A stretch of DNA of 43,760 bases from Bradyrhizobium sp. JYMT SZCCT0428 (GCF_018131075.1 NZ_JAFCLS010000058.1:1-43760), one strand, 5' to 3'. Positions 1 to 8,209 are shown, numbered from the stretch's first letter. Notes: generated by a model from the sequence alone, not told the origin. Numbers and translations: made by a program.

Positions 1-139
1 CGCTCAAGTGAGAACTCGTAAAACAGCGGGGCCTGATCAACCTGCCGCGGACCCATCATCGATTCGATCTCCCGCCCAGACGGGACGGAATGAATCAGCG
101 ATCACGGTCGGCTTCAACACCGAGTTTTTCAACACAATC
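1..139 (+). repeat. Left copy of terminal inverted repeat
   Basis: The first 139 bases are the reverse complement of the last 139 bases of the window, with one difference (T at 91 against the equivalent of G). The match stops after base 139. No gene is evident inside it. It is either a genuine inverted repeat or a repeat at which the assembly stopped; see the finding. Confidence 0.9.
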
Positions 140-229
140 GGCCACAAGCGGTCGCGCCCAGAACCTCGTGGCGGCAAGTAGAGAGGTTGGCAGTTTCTGG
201 AGGGAGCAGCGGAAGAGAGATCGACAGTC

Positions 230-1018
230 CTATCCGGGCCGACGGCCGACGATCGCATTGGCGTGCGCCTCGATCGAGACACGCCCATTCGCCTCGACAG
301 GCACCTGCTCACGAACCCGAGACTTGAGTTGCGTCACGTCGGCTGTCGCCATCGTTGTGAGCATTGGAGCGAGATTGGGCGCCGCGATCGTCGTAGACCA
401 ATAGTCCTCGAAATCGTCGAAAATTCGTCGCGTGCGAAGAACACGCGCTTCGACATCGGCGAACCCCGCCCGTGTCCACAGCGCATGTAGTCCTTCGGGC
501 GTCGAAGCTTCCGCTCTAGGAGCCCGCAGTGGTGTAAGCCCCATGCCTTTCATCTCGATAATGATGGCCTCCGACGGGGCGCCGCCGCTGACGACGTCCC
601 AGCTATAAGCGGCCGCGAGACCTCCCGGCCGTACGACGCGAGCCATTTCAGTGACTCCCCCGGCAGGATCCGGAATGAAAAACACAACAAGCGCCATAAC
701 GGCCGCATCGAAGGTGCCATCGGCGAATGGCAATGCCATTGCATCGCCCTGTCGAAACTTCGCGACAGGTGCCGCCAGCCGCTCTCGTGCAAAGGCCAGC
801 TGAGCTTCCGAGGGATCCACGCCTTCGACGATCGCCGGGTCGCAGTGCTCGACCAGCAACTGCGTAAACGCGCCATTGCCACAACCGATGTCGATCCATC
901 GCAAATTGGGCGGGGGCGAGAGCCATTCAATAAAAGCGCGTCCGGCTAGTCCACTCCACTTGCCCATCATCCGTTCATAGACGGCGCCGTCATCGAACTT
1001 GATCGTCGGTGCGGACAT
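230..1018 (-). CDS. Class I SAM-dependent methyltransferase
   Basis: The 262-residue protein has a Methyltransf_11/25-type Rossmann core. The SAM-binding glycine motif DIGCGNG lies at about residues 43-49, followed by an acidic loop (EGVDPSE), the motif QGDAMALPF and the post-core motif EMARVVRPGG. It should transfer a methyl group from S-adenosylmethionine to an unidentified small molecule in the cytoplasm. Length is normal for the ubiE/ycgJ-like group. The ATG at 1018 is preceded by a GAGG ribosome site. It lies 21 bp downstream of the Bug-type binding protein on the same strand and may share its transcript. The substrate cannot be deduced. Confidence 0.88.
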   Translation of the reverse strand: MSAPTIKFDDGAVYERMMGKWSGLAGRAFIEWLSPPPNLRWIDIGCGNGAFTQLLVEHCDPAIVEGVDPSEAQLAFARERLAAPVAKFRQGDAMALPFADGTFDAAVMALVVFFIPDPAGGVTEMARVVRPGGLAAAYSWDVVSGGAPSEAIIIEMKGMGLTPLRAPRAEASTPEGLHALWTRAGFADVEARVLRTRRIFDDFEDYWSTTIAAPNLAPMLTTMATADVTQLKSRVREQVPVEANGRVSIEAHANAIVGRRPG

Positions 1019-1039
1019 TGGGCAACCTCGCTGCGTAGT

Positions 1040-2011
1040 TCATTGACCGGCGGCCTTGAGCACCGGCGTCCAACGGGCGACCTCACGAACGACTAATTCC
1101 TGCAGCGCGTCAGGCGCGCGCCCGGCCCGGTCCGGGATCTCGCTGCCAAGATCGAGCAGTCGCGCGCGTGTGCCTTCGTCATCAAGGGCTTTGACAAGCG
1201 CGTCGTTCAATTTGCCGACCACGTGTTGTGGCGTACCCTTCGGTGCAAATAGCGCAATCCAGGCAGAGACCTCGAACTCCTGCAGGCCGCCTTCCCTGGT
1301 CGTCGGGACATCCTTCATGGCCGCCGAACGTTTGGCCGTCGCGACACCAAACGCCTTGAGCGTGCCCGCCTGAATATGCGGCGCTACGTTTACAATCTGG
1401 TCACAGCCAAAATCGACGTGTTCCGCAATCAGGTCATTGATGGACGGCCCCGTGCCGCGGTAGGCTACCCGGGCAGTCTTCGTCCCCATGATTGATTGGA
1501 GAAGAGTGCACGTCGTGTGAGAAACCGAGCCGACGCCGGCATGCGCTTCGACTACCTTGTCCTGGTTGTTTCTCAAATAGTCGACGAACTCGCGGAGATT
1601 GCGGGCTGGAAATGTCTTCCGGGCAACGATCATGATCGGCGTGGTAACCATCAGTCCGATGGGAGCAAAGTCCTTGGCAGGATTGTATTTCAGGTCGGGA
1701 TACTGCGCCGGCGCTGCACCATGTGTTCCCATATTGCCCAGCATGATGGTGTATCCATCTGCGTCTGCTCGCGCACCTCGGCTGATGGCGCTCGTGCCGC
1801 CAGCACCCGCAACATTCTCCACGACAATCGGTTGGCCCAGCGTTCTGGCCATATGCGCCCCTATGAGGCGTACGACCGTGTCGCCGGGGCCACCGGCGGC
1901 GAACGGAACGATCAAAGTAATCGCTCGTTCCGGAAAAGCAGCCGCCGCCGGAATGGCACCGGCAGCAAGCGCGAACGCGGCCATGACTATGGCGGTGCCG
2001 ATTGGCTTCAT
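1040..2011 (-). CDS. Tripartite tricarboxylate transporter substrate-binding protein (TctC/Bug family)
   Basis: An exported solute-binding protein of about 323 residues. It starts with a signal peptide (basic start, hydrophobic core, AAAAFPER cleavage region) and continues with the Bug signatures ITLIVPFAAGGPGD near residue 35 and VENVAGAGG near residue 65. Bug proteins bind carboxylates in the periplasm and deliver them to TctA/TctB, but neither membrane partner is in the window, so it is an orphan. Two in-frame ATGs exist, 2017 and 2011. AAGGAG sits about 7 nt before the second and almost touches the first, so 2011 is preferred. The divergent LysR gene is its probable regulator. Confidence 0.9.
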   Translation of the reverse strand: MKPIGTAIVMAAFALAAGAIPAAAAFPERAITLIVPFAAGGPGDTVVRLIGAHMARTLGQPIVVENVAGAGGTSAISRGARADADGYTIMLGNMGTHGAAPAQYPDLKYNPAKDFAPIGLMVTTPIMIVARKTFPARNLREFVDYLRNNQDKVVEAHAGVGSVSHTTCTLLQSIMGTKTARVAYRGTGPSINDLIAEHVDFGCDQIVNVAPHIQAGTLKAFGVATAKRSAAMKDVPTTREGGLQEFEVSAWIALFAPKGTPQHVVGKLNDALVKALDDEGTRARLLDLGSEIPDRAGRAPDALQELVVREVARWTPVLKAAGQ

Positions 2012-2017
2012 CGTCAT

Positions 2018-2142
2018 TCTCCTTGTCCTGCGGTGCCCAAGATAGGATGTCCACGCCCCCGACCCTGTATGCGCGACAAGAGACGCACAATGCGGAATGT
2101 GCTAAGTGTGCCTCAGGCGCAGCCGAAGGTACGTTCCTGACG
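2018..2142. promoter_or_regulatory. Divergent intergenic region of the LysR/Bug pair
   Basis: This 125-bp gap separates divergently transcribed LysR and binding-protein genes, the usual place for LysR operators. It contains a dyad TGCG-N10-CGCA (2070-2087). No exact T-N11-A palindrome or clear -35/-10 pair could be fixed by eye, so the site is suggested by arrangement more than by sequence. Confidence 0.35.
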
Positions 2143-3045
2143 ATGTCCATAAGGTTTGATCTGACCGACCTGCGCCTGTTCGTGCACGTCGCCGAAGCTG
2201 GCAGCATCACGCACGGGGCCGCTCGCGCGAATATGACCCTGGCGTCGGCGAGTGAGCGTATCCGCGCCATGGAAGATGCGCTCAGCGCCCCGCTCCTGGA
2301 AAGGAACCGCCGGGGGATTCGGCTCACCTTAGCAGGAACGGTGCTCCTGCATCACGCGTGGATTGTCTCGCAGCAGCTGGAGCAAATGCGCGGTGACCTG
2401 GACAATTTCGGGAACGGGTTGGCGGGACATGTGCGCTTGCTGTCCAATATCGGCGCAATGGAATTTCTTCCCGTACCCCTGGCGGCCTTTCTCTCTGCCC
2501 ATCCGAATATCGACGTCGACCTTGAGCATCATGGAAGCGGCGAGATTATTAGAGCAATCGCCGCGGGTCGCGGCGATATCGGCATTGTCGGGGAGACCGT
2601 CGATCCAGGCGCGGAGCTGGACAGTTTTCCATTCGCGGAGATCCGCCTGGTCCTAGTGACGCCACTGCGGCATCCGCTCAGCCGGCATCGCAAAATTGCA
2701 TTCCGCGAAACTCTCGACCATGAATTCATCGGCTTTGCCGTGGGCAGCCCGATGCAGGACTTGTTGAACTATCATGCCTTCCGTGCCGGACGCCGCTTTA
2801 AGCTGCGCATCCGCCTCAACGAATCCACGTTGATGTGTCAGATGGTCGAAAAGGGCATTGGTCTCGCCATTCTGCCTGAAACGGCAGCTCGGCGATCCCA
2901 GCAGTCGATGGCTATCCGCGTCATTCCCCTGACGGACAGCTGGGCTCTTCGCCCACTAAGCATTTGCGTGCGAAGTTTCGGGTCCCTGCCCGCACACGCC
3001 CAACGGCTGGTCGAGTTTTTGAGGCCGGGCACACTGGTGTCTTGA
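2143..3045 (+). CDS. LysR-type transcriptional regulator
   Basis: A 300-residue LysR regulator of standard length. The N-terminal winged helix-turn-helix covers about residues 1-65 (LRLFVHVAEAGSITHGAARA, then LERNRRGIRLT), and an effector-binding periplasmic-type fold follows to the end. The frame is open further upstream, but the family N-terminus begins at the ATG at 2143 (MSIRFDLTDL); the nearest ribosome-site-like sequence is a weak GAAGG. It probably controls the divergent TctC/Bug binding protein and itself in response to the ligand of that protein. The effector is unknown. Confidence 0.9.
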   Translation: MSIRFDLTDLRLFVHVAEAGSITHGAARANMTLASASERIRAMEDALSAPLLERNRRGIRLTLAGTVLLHHAWIVSQQLEQMRGDLDNFGNGLAGHVRLLSNIGAMEFLPVPLAAFLSAHPNIDVDLEHHGSGEIIRAIAAGRGDIGIVGETVDPGAELDSFPFAEIRLVLVTPLRHPLSRHRKIAFRETLDHEFIGFAVGSPMQDLLNYHAFRAGRRFKLRIRLNESTLMCQMVEKGIGLAILPETAARRSQQSMAIRVIPLTDSWALRPLSICVRSFGSLPAHAQRLVEFLRPGTLVS

Positions 3046-3281
3046 TGATCGAGGACAGTGAGCGGAGTGATTTACGGGAGCAGACTGCCTGCTAGAAGCG
3101 AACGTCCGTTACGAGTTTCGAAAAGAGTCTTCTCTTGGCACTTTTCGGCGCGAGTGTCCGTTTCGCGCCATAAGCGGCCGATCATGAGCATATACATAGG
3201 CAACGCCTGAACGCTCAGTCGGCTATAAGTCAGTCACTCGCGATAGAGCGGCGCGGAGGGTGGGATGGCGGAGGATCCTGT

Positions 3282-3904
3282 ATGCCCGCACGCCCCGTCG
3301 CTCGAGGCCGACAACCTTGGAACAAAGGATTGCTCGTCGGCCAGAAGAAACCTCTGGAGCCCAAGCATGTATGGTCAATTCGAGTCCGTCTAGAAATCGC
3401 GCGGTCCAAGCGTGACCTTGCAATCTTTAACTTAGCAATCGACAGCAAACTTCGCGGCTGTGACCTGGTCAAACTGCGGCTAGAGGACATTTGCTTGGGA
3501 ACAAATGTGAGGCGTCGAGCGACTATTGTCCAAAAGAAGACTGGACGACCGGTTCAGCTTGAGATCTCGGAGCAGTCGAGGAATTCCGTAGAGGCTTGGC
3601 TACCAATGCTCCGGACTATAGGTTCGCGATATCTCTTCCCCAGCCGGCTTCATGCAAGTCCTCATATTTCAACCCGCCAATATGGGCGGCTCGTGCATCG
3701 CTGGGTTCAAAGCATCGGCTTAGAGTCAGCGTCTTACGGCACGCACTCGATGCGTCGCACGAAGGCTGCCCAGATTTATCGGAAGACCGGCAACCTGCGT
3801 GCAGTCCAACTTCTCTGGGACACACCAAGTTGGAAAGCACCGTCCGATATCTCGGAATTGAGGTGGACGACGCCTTGAATATTGCCGAACAGATTGAACT
3901 CTGA
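3282..3904 (+). pseudogene. Tyrosine recombinase (phage-type integrase), frameshifted
   Basis: The frame starting at 3282 carries most of a compact tyrosine recombinase: the first catalytic Arg (about R58 in SKLRGCDLVKL), the Lys of IVQKKTGRP (about 85-86) and the HSMRR box (H155, R158). After NLRAVQLL the frame changes at about 3815-3820 and runs to an early stop at 3876-3878. The proper ending, GHTKLESTVRYLGIEVDD, which holds the last His and the nucleophilic Tyr, is read one frame over and stops at 3902-3904. A single missing base in the TCTGGGAC stretch explains this. As read, the product lacks the catalytic Tyr and should be inactive. Confidence 0.88.
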
Positions 3905-3908
3905 TTGT

Positions 3909-3940
3909 CGACCACCGGCTTCCGCGCCGGTGGTCGCTTT
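3909..3940 (+). terminator. Hairpin after the recombinase gene
   Basis: A perfect 11-bp stem (CGACCACCGGC at 3909-3919 with its complement at 3926-3936) and a 6-base loop begin 5 bases after the stop codon in the restored frame, followed by CTTT. Position and stem strength fit an intrinsic terminator, although the T run is short. Confidence 0.6.
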
Positions 3941-4645
3941 CGCGCCAGAAGCGGTCGTTCCATAATCGTTCAATCCGCGAATCCTGGGCAATTGGCCGGC
4001 GAAACACAGTGGCTTGCCGAGCGAGACCATTCCGCTCGCACCGCCGCCGACACCGCAGCACGTTCAGTTCATCCTGCTCACTTTGGCTGTCGCTAGATTT
4101 TCTTCGATTTCCCGGTGCACACGGCGTGCACACGTCGCCTTCTAACTAATTGAAAAACCTAAATTCTCGCTCCAATCCATCATGGGCAAGTTTAAGCTAG
4201 GTCCAGCCAGCGAAAGCTAGTTAGATCAAGTCTCACACATCTCACCGGCCGCTTTGCGCCGATAGTATTGAAAAAGTCCTTTTTAGCTGTTGACTGAAAA
4301 TTCTGAGGGCCGCTCGTGCGTCTTATGCGCTGCGATGTGAGGGACCAAATCGTTTTATCCAGAATCGATCACAGACCTGCGTAATGGCGCCAATAGCGAT
4401 GTGGCCGTGGGAAAGAGATCGACATCTGCGAGATTTTCGGAGTTCCTCGATTTTCGACTTTTTCAACACTAGCCGCCAGCAGCGGCCGGTCAGGCCAAGT
4501 CGGCTTTTGAGCGGAAGCTGAAGTCAAGTTCCCGCCCAACCCGACAAGCCACGATATTTGATCGTCTTATGTTTGAAGTCCAAGGTCTATTGGCTGATTT
4601 TGAGCTGTTATCGATCGGCAGTTTCGGATCGAACAGGAGCGATTG
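3941..4645. other. Region without a recognisable gene
   Basis: No supported coding frame was found in these 705 bases. The stretch is less GC-rich than its surroundings around 4140-4330. The sequence near 4455 (ACTTTTTCAACACTAGCC) resembles the inner end of the terminal repeat. It may be a decayed remnant next to the recombinase. Confidence 0.4.
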
Positions 4646-4988
4646 TCACCGCTGCAGGACCGCCGAAATCGTGACGATGGCTTGCGCGATCCCTGCACCC
4701 GAAGCAAGCATGCAGGACAGGCTCGTAGCTCGCGGGCGTAAGTCCTTGCAGCTCTTGAAGAGCACCGCCCGAGAGCCGCAGGGAGGCTGAAGGGTCGGTT
4801 TGCAAGACCTCAATGTCGTGCCAGTCGATGTCGGCCGTCCGCCCCGTACCCAGCGCCTTGAGACAAGCCTCTTTGCCGCTGAAACCACGGGCAAGCAGCA
4901 AGGTAGGATCTATGCCCCGCTCGCACAGCTTGCGCTCGTCAGCTGTGAACACCTCGTCGATCCAGTCATCGCCTACCCCTACGCTCAA
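4646..4988 (-). pseudogene. AcpS-like 4'-phosphopantetheinyl transferase, broken
   Basis: The frame from a TTG at 4988 reads FTADERKLCERG, then ARGFSGKEACLKALGTG and DWHDIEVL. This matches the central and C-terminal part of holo-ACP synthases, including the KEA...KALGTG signature (the Glu binds Mg2+). The N-terminal GIDxxE/R segment with the other metal ligand is missing because a stop codon immediately precedes the TTG. Near 4690 the frame changes: the expected ending AQAIVTISAV lies in another frame and stops at 4646. With loss of the start and a frameshift, it should not transfer phosphopantetheine. Confidence 0.8.
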
Positions 4989-5050
4989 TCACCCCGCATG
5001 TCGGCACCCACCGGCACAGGAAACGTTTTTGTCTCCGACCGGTCTGTCGC

Positions 5051-5281
5051 ATGCTGCATCATCAACGGGAGAATACCAGGGCTATCAAGTCAACCTCGAA
5101 GGCCAAGAAGCCTACCCACGAAGCCTTTGTCGTCACTAGCGACGGAGAGAGCGCGTTCTGGACCAAGATCGGCGGTGTGTGGCCGCATGACGATGGCAAG
5201 GGGTTCAATGTTGAACTGGTTGCCGTGCCTGTCAGCGGCCGGCTGGTCATTCGGGAACGCAAGGAGGCTGACCGGTTCTGA
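5051..5281 (+). CDS. Small conserved hypothetical protein
   Basis: A 76-residue basic-start protein. The core FWTKIGGVWPHDDGKGFN and the ending SGRLVIRERK resemble short proteins seen in rhizobial genomes and plasmids, whose function is unknown. The ATG at 5051 is the only in-frame ATG, and no strong ribosome site is visible. A perfect hairpin follows 8 bp after the stop, which supports a real transcript end here. Confidence 0.7.
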   Translation: MLHHQRENTRAIKSTSKAKKPTHEAFVVTSDGESAFWTKIGGVWPHDDGKGFNVELVAVPVSGRLVIRERKEADRF

Positions 5282-5289
5282 GATCGGCG

Positions 5290-5315
5290 AGAAATGCCCC
5301 TGAGTGGGCATTTCT
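5290..5315 (+). terminator. Terminator-like hairpin
   Basis: A perfect 10-bp stem (AGAAATGCCC, 5290-5299, with its complement 5306-5315) around the loop CTGAGT, just after the small gene at 5051-5281. No long T tract follows, so it could also act on the opposite strand. Confidence 0.6.
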
Positions 5316-5385
5316 TACGTTGATGAGCACGATCGGTGTTCTCTGCCAACACACACCCGGGAAAAGCAAGATGCGCAGGAAAGGC

Positions 5386-5565
5386 CTAACGAGGCCGCGT
5401 GGCGCCAGCTTCCTTGGTGATAGCCGCAAGCGAATTGCCAGTCTTGCGGACAATCTCACCCAACTCTGGGGCAGAGAGCTTGAGCCGTTTTCGTAAAACC
5501 CTTACCTGGATCTTGTCCCGTAAATCGATGGCGTTGCGAAACATAGTGGGCTTACGGATCTGCAC
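5386..5565 (-). CDS. DUF3606 family protein
   Basis: The 59-residue protein has the DUF3606 pattern: a charged DxxDKIQV strand, then a helical LRKRLKLSAPELGEIVRKTG and NSLAAITKEAG. The frame is open upstream to 5658, but the GTG at 5565 has an AGGGAG ribosome site 7 nt before it and gives the family's usual length (about 55-65). The ATG at 5544 is an alternative start. DUF3606 proteins are cytoplasmic and uncharacterised. It is alone on its strand, downstream of the transglutaminase-like gene after a gap of about 117 bp. Confidence 0.78.
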   Translation of the reverse strand: MQIRKPTMFRNAIDLRDKIQVRVLRKRLKLSAPELGEIVRKTGNSLAAITKEAGATRPR

Positions 5566-5682
5566 GACGGATCTCCCTGAGAGGCATAGGCGCTCTCGTT
5601 GCGGATAGAACGGTAGCCAACTGGCGGGGTTCCGGCGGGCCGCATGAAATTTACGCAATCTCCAGCTCTCTCAGCATGACGA

Positions 5683-6513
5683 TCAGGCGGCCCGGCTCAG
5701 GGCATGGGAGTTCACTTCCTCTGTTATCACAACAAACCGGGCCAGGGCCGCATTGCCGAACTGGGTCGAGATGGCGACATCTGCCGCATCACGGCCGCGG
5801 GCGATAACGATCCGGCCGATACGGGGAACATTGTGGCGCGCATCGAAGGTGAACCATTTCCCGTCCAGGAAAACCTCAAACCAGGCACTGAAATCCATTG
5901 GTGCAGGGTCTTTGGGCACACCGATATCGCCGAGATAGCCCGTGCAGTAACGCGCGGGAATGTTGATGCAGCGACAGAGCGTGACGGCCAGGTGGGCAAA
6001 GTCACGGCAGACCCCCACCCGCTCTTCGTGGCCTTCTGACGCCGTGCGGTCGCCGCGAGCGTGATGGTAGCCGAACTGAATCCGTTGGTGAACATAATCG
6101 CAGACGGCCTGCACCTTCTGCCAGCCTCCTGCGATTGCCCCGAACTGCGACCAGGCGAGTTCTGTTAGGCGCTGGGTGTCGCAGTAACGGCTTCCATAGA
6201 GAAAGGGCAGGACATCATCGGGAAGCTCGTTTACCGGCCATTGGCACGCACCAGGCGCAACATCATCCGGCAGGCCGGAATCGTTGATCAGGAAGTCATT
6301 GCGGATTCCGACCCGGCCAGGCGGCGCCACAAATCTGGTCCAGACATTGCCAAAGGGATCGATGCCGTCGCGTGAAGAGAGCTGCGGCGAAAGTTCTATC
6401 TTATGTTCGCTCAGGAGGTCTTTATGGCGTGACGGATGCACCGACAGGAGCAGCACCATTGGGACTTCCTGATAACAGTCGAATGCGATTTCGTAGCCTG
6501 CCCGGATGATCAA
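5683..6513 (-). CDS. Transglutaminase-like cysteine peptidase family protein
   Basis: A 276-residue protein with an N-terminal beta domain (about 1-85) and a transglutaminase-like core. The candidate Cys is C169 in RVGVCRDFAHLA, and the acidic third member is D224 in WFTFDARHN. The position usually taken by His in the HAW motif is Ser here (DFSAWFE, S209), a variant that I recall from rhizobial relatives; enzymatic activity is therefore uncertain. There is no signal peptide. The start is TTG at 6513, supported by AGGAG 6 nt upstream and by the family N-terminus xIRAGYEIAFDC. A degenerate EcfG-like -35 (GGAAC) lies about 62 bp upstream without a proper -10. Confidence 0.88.
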   Translation of the reverse strand: MIIRAGYEIAFDCYQEVPMVLLLSVHPSRHKDLLSEHKIELSPQLSSRDGIDPFGNVWTRFVAPPGRVGIRNDFLINDSGLPDDVAPGACQWPVNELPDDVLPFLYGSRYCDTQRLTELAWSQFGAIAGGWQKVQAVCDYVHQRIQFGYHHARGDRTASEGHEERVGVCRDFAHLAVTLCRCINIPARYCTGYLGDIGVPKDPAPMDFSAWFEVFLDGKWFTFDARHNVPRIGRIVIARGRDAADVAISTQFGNAALARFVVITEEVNSHALSRAA

Positions 6514-6738
6514 CTGTCTCTCCTGATCTTGCTTCGTGGTGAATGGCCTCGATTAATCGAATGTCTCCGGGTTGGTTCCTGCGGAAGTCTGCTGAAAATG
6601 TAAGCCGCGTGGCGATGCGGTTGGGTTCACTTTTGTACAGAACGGGACGTACTTGGATTGCGCGTTCGGCTCCTACCGCGTGGCCAGTTCCTGTGAGCGG
6701 TGTGTGGAAAATGGATGCAAAACGCAACGTCAACGAAC

Positions 6739-6763
6739 GGAACGAAAAATTCGGAACCTCGTT
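6739..6763 (+). promoter_or_regulatory. EcfG-type general stress promoter
   Basis: GGAAC (6739-6743), exactly 16 bases, then CGTT (6760-6763). This matches the sigma-EcfG consensus GGAAC-N16/17-CGTT of alphaproteobacteria. It lies 30 bp before the ATG of the CsbD gene, a classical stress-response type, so assignment is strong. Confidence 0.85.
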
Positions 6764-6792
6764 AATTGATAACCGAACCCAAGGAGGACGCC

Positions 6793-6996
6793 ATGGACTG
6801 GAATCGGGTCGAAGGAAATTGGAAGCAGGTCAAAGGCAAGGTGAAGGAGCAGTGGGGCAAACTGACCGATGATGACCTTGATGTCATCAACGGCAAACAG
6901 GACCAGCTCGAAGGAAAGCTCCAGGAGCGCTACGGCTATGCGAAGGACCGCGCGCAAAAGGAAATGGACGACTGGTACGGCCGCCAGACCTGGTGA
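6793..6996 (+). CDS. CsbD family stress protein
   Basis: A 67-residue, very hydrophilic, highly charged protein with the CsbD pattern MDWNRVEGNWKQVKGKVKEQ, WGKLTDDDLDVINGK, then QLEGKLQERYGYAKD. CsbD-like proteins are cytoplasmic and accumulate under general stress; their biochemical role is unknown. The ATG at 6793 is fixed by AAGGAGG at 6781-6787. The EcfG promoter upstream and a strong terminator downstream make this a complete single-gene unit of the general stress response. Confidence 0.95.
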   Translation: MDWNRVEGNWKQVKGKVKEQWGKLTDDDLDVINGKQDQLEGKLQERYGYAKDRAQKEMDDWYGRQTW

Positions 6997-7010
6997 CATC
7001 CACTTAGAAT

Positions 7011-7036
7011 GCCCCGCTTCGGCGGGGCTTTTTTTG
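7011..7036 (+). terminator. Intrinsic terminator of the CsbD gene
   Basis: A 7-bp GC stem (GCCCCGC / GCGGGGC) with a TTCG tetraloop followed by a run of T, 14 bp after the CsbD stop codon. A textbook rho-independent terminator. Confidence 0.93.
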
Positions 7037-7329
7037 TCAGTGCGTCTAAGGGTTGCGTGTCGCGTCAGCAAGCTGACCAGGCTCTACGCACAAGCGTGCC
7101 GGGCCAAGAGGCCTTCGGTAACGATCCTTCGCGGAAGGAAGAGCTAAGGGGCGCTGTCCCTGGCACCTGCAAGGGGTCGCGCTTACAAACCGCGATGGCC
7201 CAAACTGCCAGACATTTTCATCATTCCGTAATTTTACGGCGCGTTTCCTGGGGGTGGCCGAGTGGTGGATATAGACACCAGTTTAGACCAGTTCTAATCT
7301 TAAAGTGCTTACCCGCCGGGATGCACAGA

Positions 7330-7509
7330 ATGCTGAATTACCGCGCTTATTTGCTGGACCGGGAAGGTCATATCAAGCACCGGGTCGAGTTGATTTGCGA
7401 AGACGAAGACACCGCAAGAGAGCGCGCAAAGCTTCTCGCAGATGGGAACGACGTTGAACTGTGGTTAGGCACGCGCAGGATAGCCACGTTTCGACATTTC
7501 AACAGTTAG
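7330..7509 (+). CDS. Small YRAYLLD-type conserved protein
   Basis: A 59-residue protein (MLNYRAYLLDREGHI, then CEDEDTARERAKLLADG and DVELWLGTRRIATF) of a family common in Bradyrhizobium, with a beta-alpha-beta pattern and no known function. The ATG at 7330 has GGG about 8 nt upstream; an ATG at 7321 is possible. It lies 2 bp before the next gene and is likely co-transcribed with it. A decayed paralogue is at 14845-15016 on the other strand. Confidence 0.78.
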   Translation: MLNYRAYLLDREGHIKHRVELICEDEDTARERAKLLADGNDVELWLGTRRIATFRHFNS

Positions 7510-7511
7510 CT

Positions 7512-7712
7512 ATGCCGCCGTTGAGAAACAGACATTGGACTGTTGAAGACGGCGAGCGATTGAAATCGCTAATCGCCAATGGCGTGTCTGCCACGCGGGC
7601 TGCGTCAATTTTTCGCTGTTCTATTGCTTCTGTTCGCAACCGAGCCCGAAAGCTGGGTACGCCGTTTCCCACTGTGAGAGACGCCCGCAAGAAACTGTCG
7701 CCCTCGAAATGA
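7512..7712 (+). CDS. Small SANT/Myb-like helix-turn-helix protein
   Basis: A 66-residue protein starting MPPLRNRHWTVEDGERLKSL with a tri-helical segment (VSATRAASIFRCSIASVRNRARKLG). This resembles short GcrA/SANT-like putative DNA-binding proteins that are abundant in Bradyrhizobium. It starts 2 bp after the preceding gene, suggesting translational coupling. Another member of the same type is at 41300-41491. Targets are unknown. Confidence 0.75.
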   Translation: MPPLRNRHWTVEDGERLKSLIANGVSATRAASIFRCSIASVRNRARKLGTPFPTVRDARKKLSPSK

Positions 7713-7761
7713 GGTATGCGGATTGCATTTGCGGTCGTAACGGCAATAGGGGGCCGCGTCG

Positions 7762-7938
7762 ATGAAGGACTATCAGGCTTCGATTGAAAAACTGCGGAAG
7801 GATGCCGCCGAGGCTGCTCTGATACGCGACCTCGCCACAGACCGGACCAAACGCGAGATGTTCAACCGGCTACACGAACACCTTAACCGCCTGGCCGACG
7901 AAGTTGAGCGCGCGATGAAAGCAAGCGCTACGAAGTAG
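7762..7938 (+). CDS. Small helical hypothetical protein
   Basis: A 58-residue ORF (MKDYQASIEKLRKDAAEAA ... ERAMKASATK). The ATG is preceded by an AGGGGG ribosome site about 9 nt upstream. It is predicted almost entirely alpha-helical and charged, with no cysteine or membrane segment. Similar short proteins occur in Bradyrhizobium, function unknown. It is 49 bp downstream of the SANT-like gene and may close the same operon. Confidence 0.7.
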   Translation: MKDYQASIEKLRKDAAEAALIRDLATDRTKREMFNRLHEHLNRLADEVERAMKASATK

Positions 7939-7996
7939 GGCAGCTAATCGCGCGCAATCGTATTCGCGGTGCGGCCCGCGCGGCCCGATAAGCCGG

Positions 7997-8209
7997 TCAA
8001 GGCTGCGGGAAGATCACCGAAACCGAAACAATATCGAGCGCCACCATCGTCAGGATAAGCGTTGCGTATCCCGCGACTTGTACCCAGTCTTCGGCGGCGG
8101 TCCATCCGCCGATTTTGGACCCGGCCAATCAGAGACAGAATTGACCCAGATCAAACAGAAACCGAGCCAGGAAGCCGGCCTGGCGGGTGCTGTCCGTTGC
8201 TGTGTTCAT
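7997..8209 (-). pseudogene. Small membrane protein gene with an in-frame TGA
   Basis: A 71-codon frame reads MNTATDSTRQAGFLARF, then LFDLGQFCL, a TGA (8129-8131), LAGSKIGGWTAAEDWVQVAG and a hydrophobic ending TLILTMVALDIVSVSVI. Everything else is coherent, and the TGA stands where a Trp (TGG) would fit, so this is probably a single nonsense mutation; read-through is an open alternative. Its ATG overlaps the stop of the zinc-ribbon gene upstream (ATGA), so translation should be coupled to that gene. Confidence 0.65.

Noticed and set aside
1907..1931. Perfect EcfG-like GGAAC-N16-CGTT on the minus strand
   Set aside because: It lies inside the coding sequence of the Bug-type binding protein with no gene start at a suitable distance; taken as chance.
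1434..2327. 297-codon minus-strand frame overlapping the Bug gene and the LysR gene
   Set aside because: Contradicted by two genes with clear motifs in other frames; composition is Arg/Ser/Cys-rich as typical of shadows.
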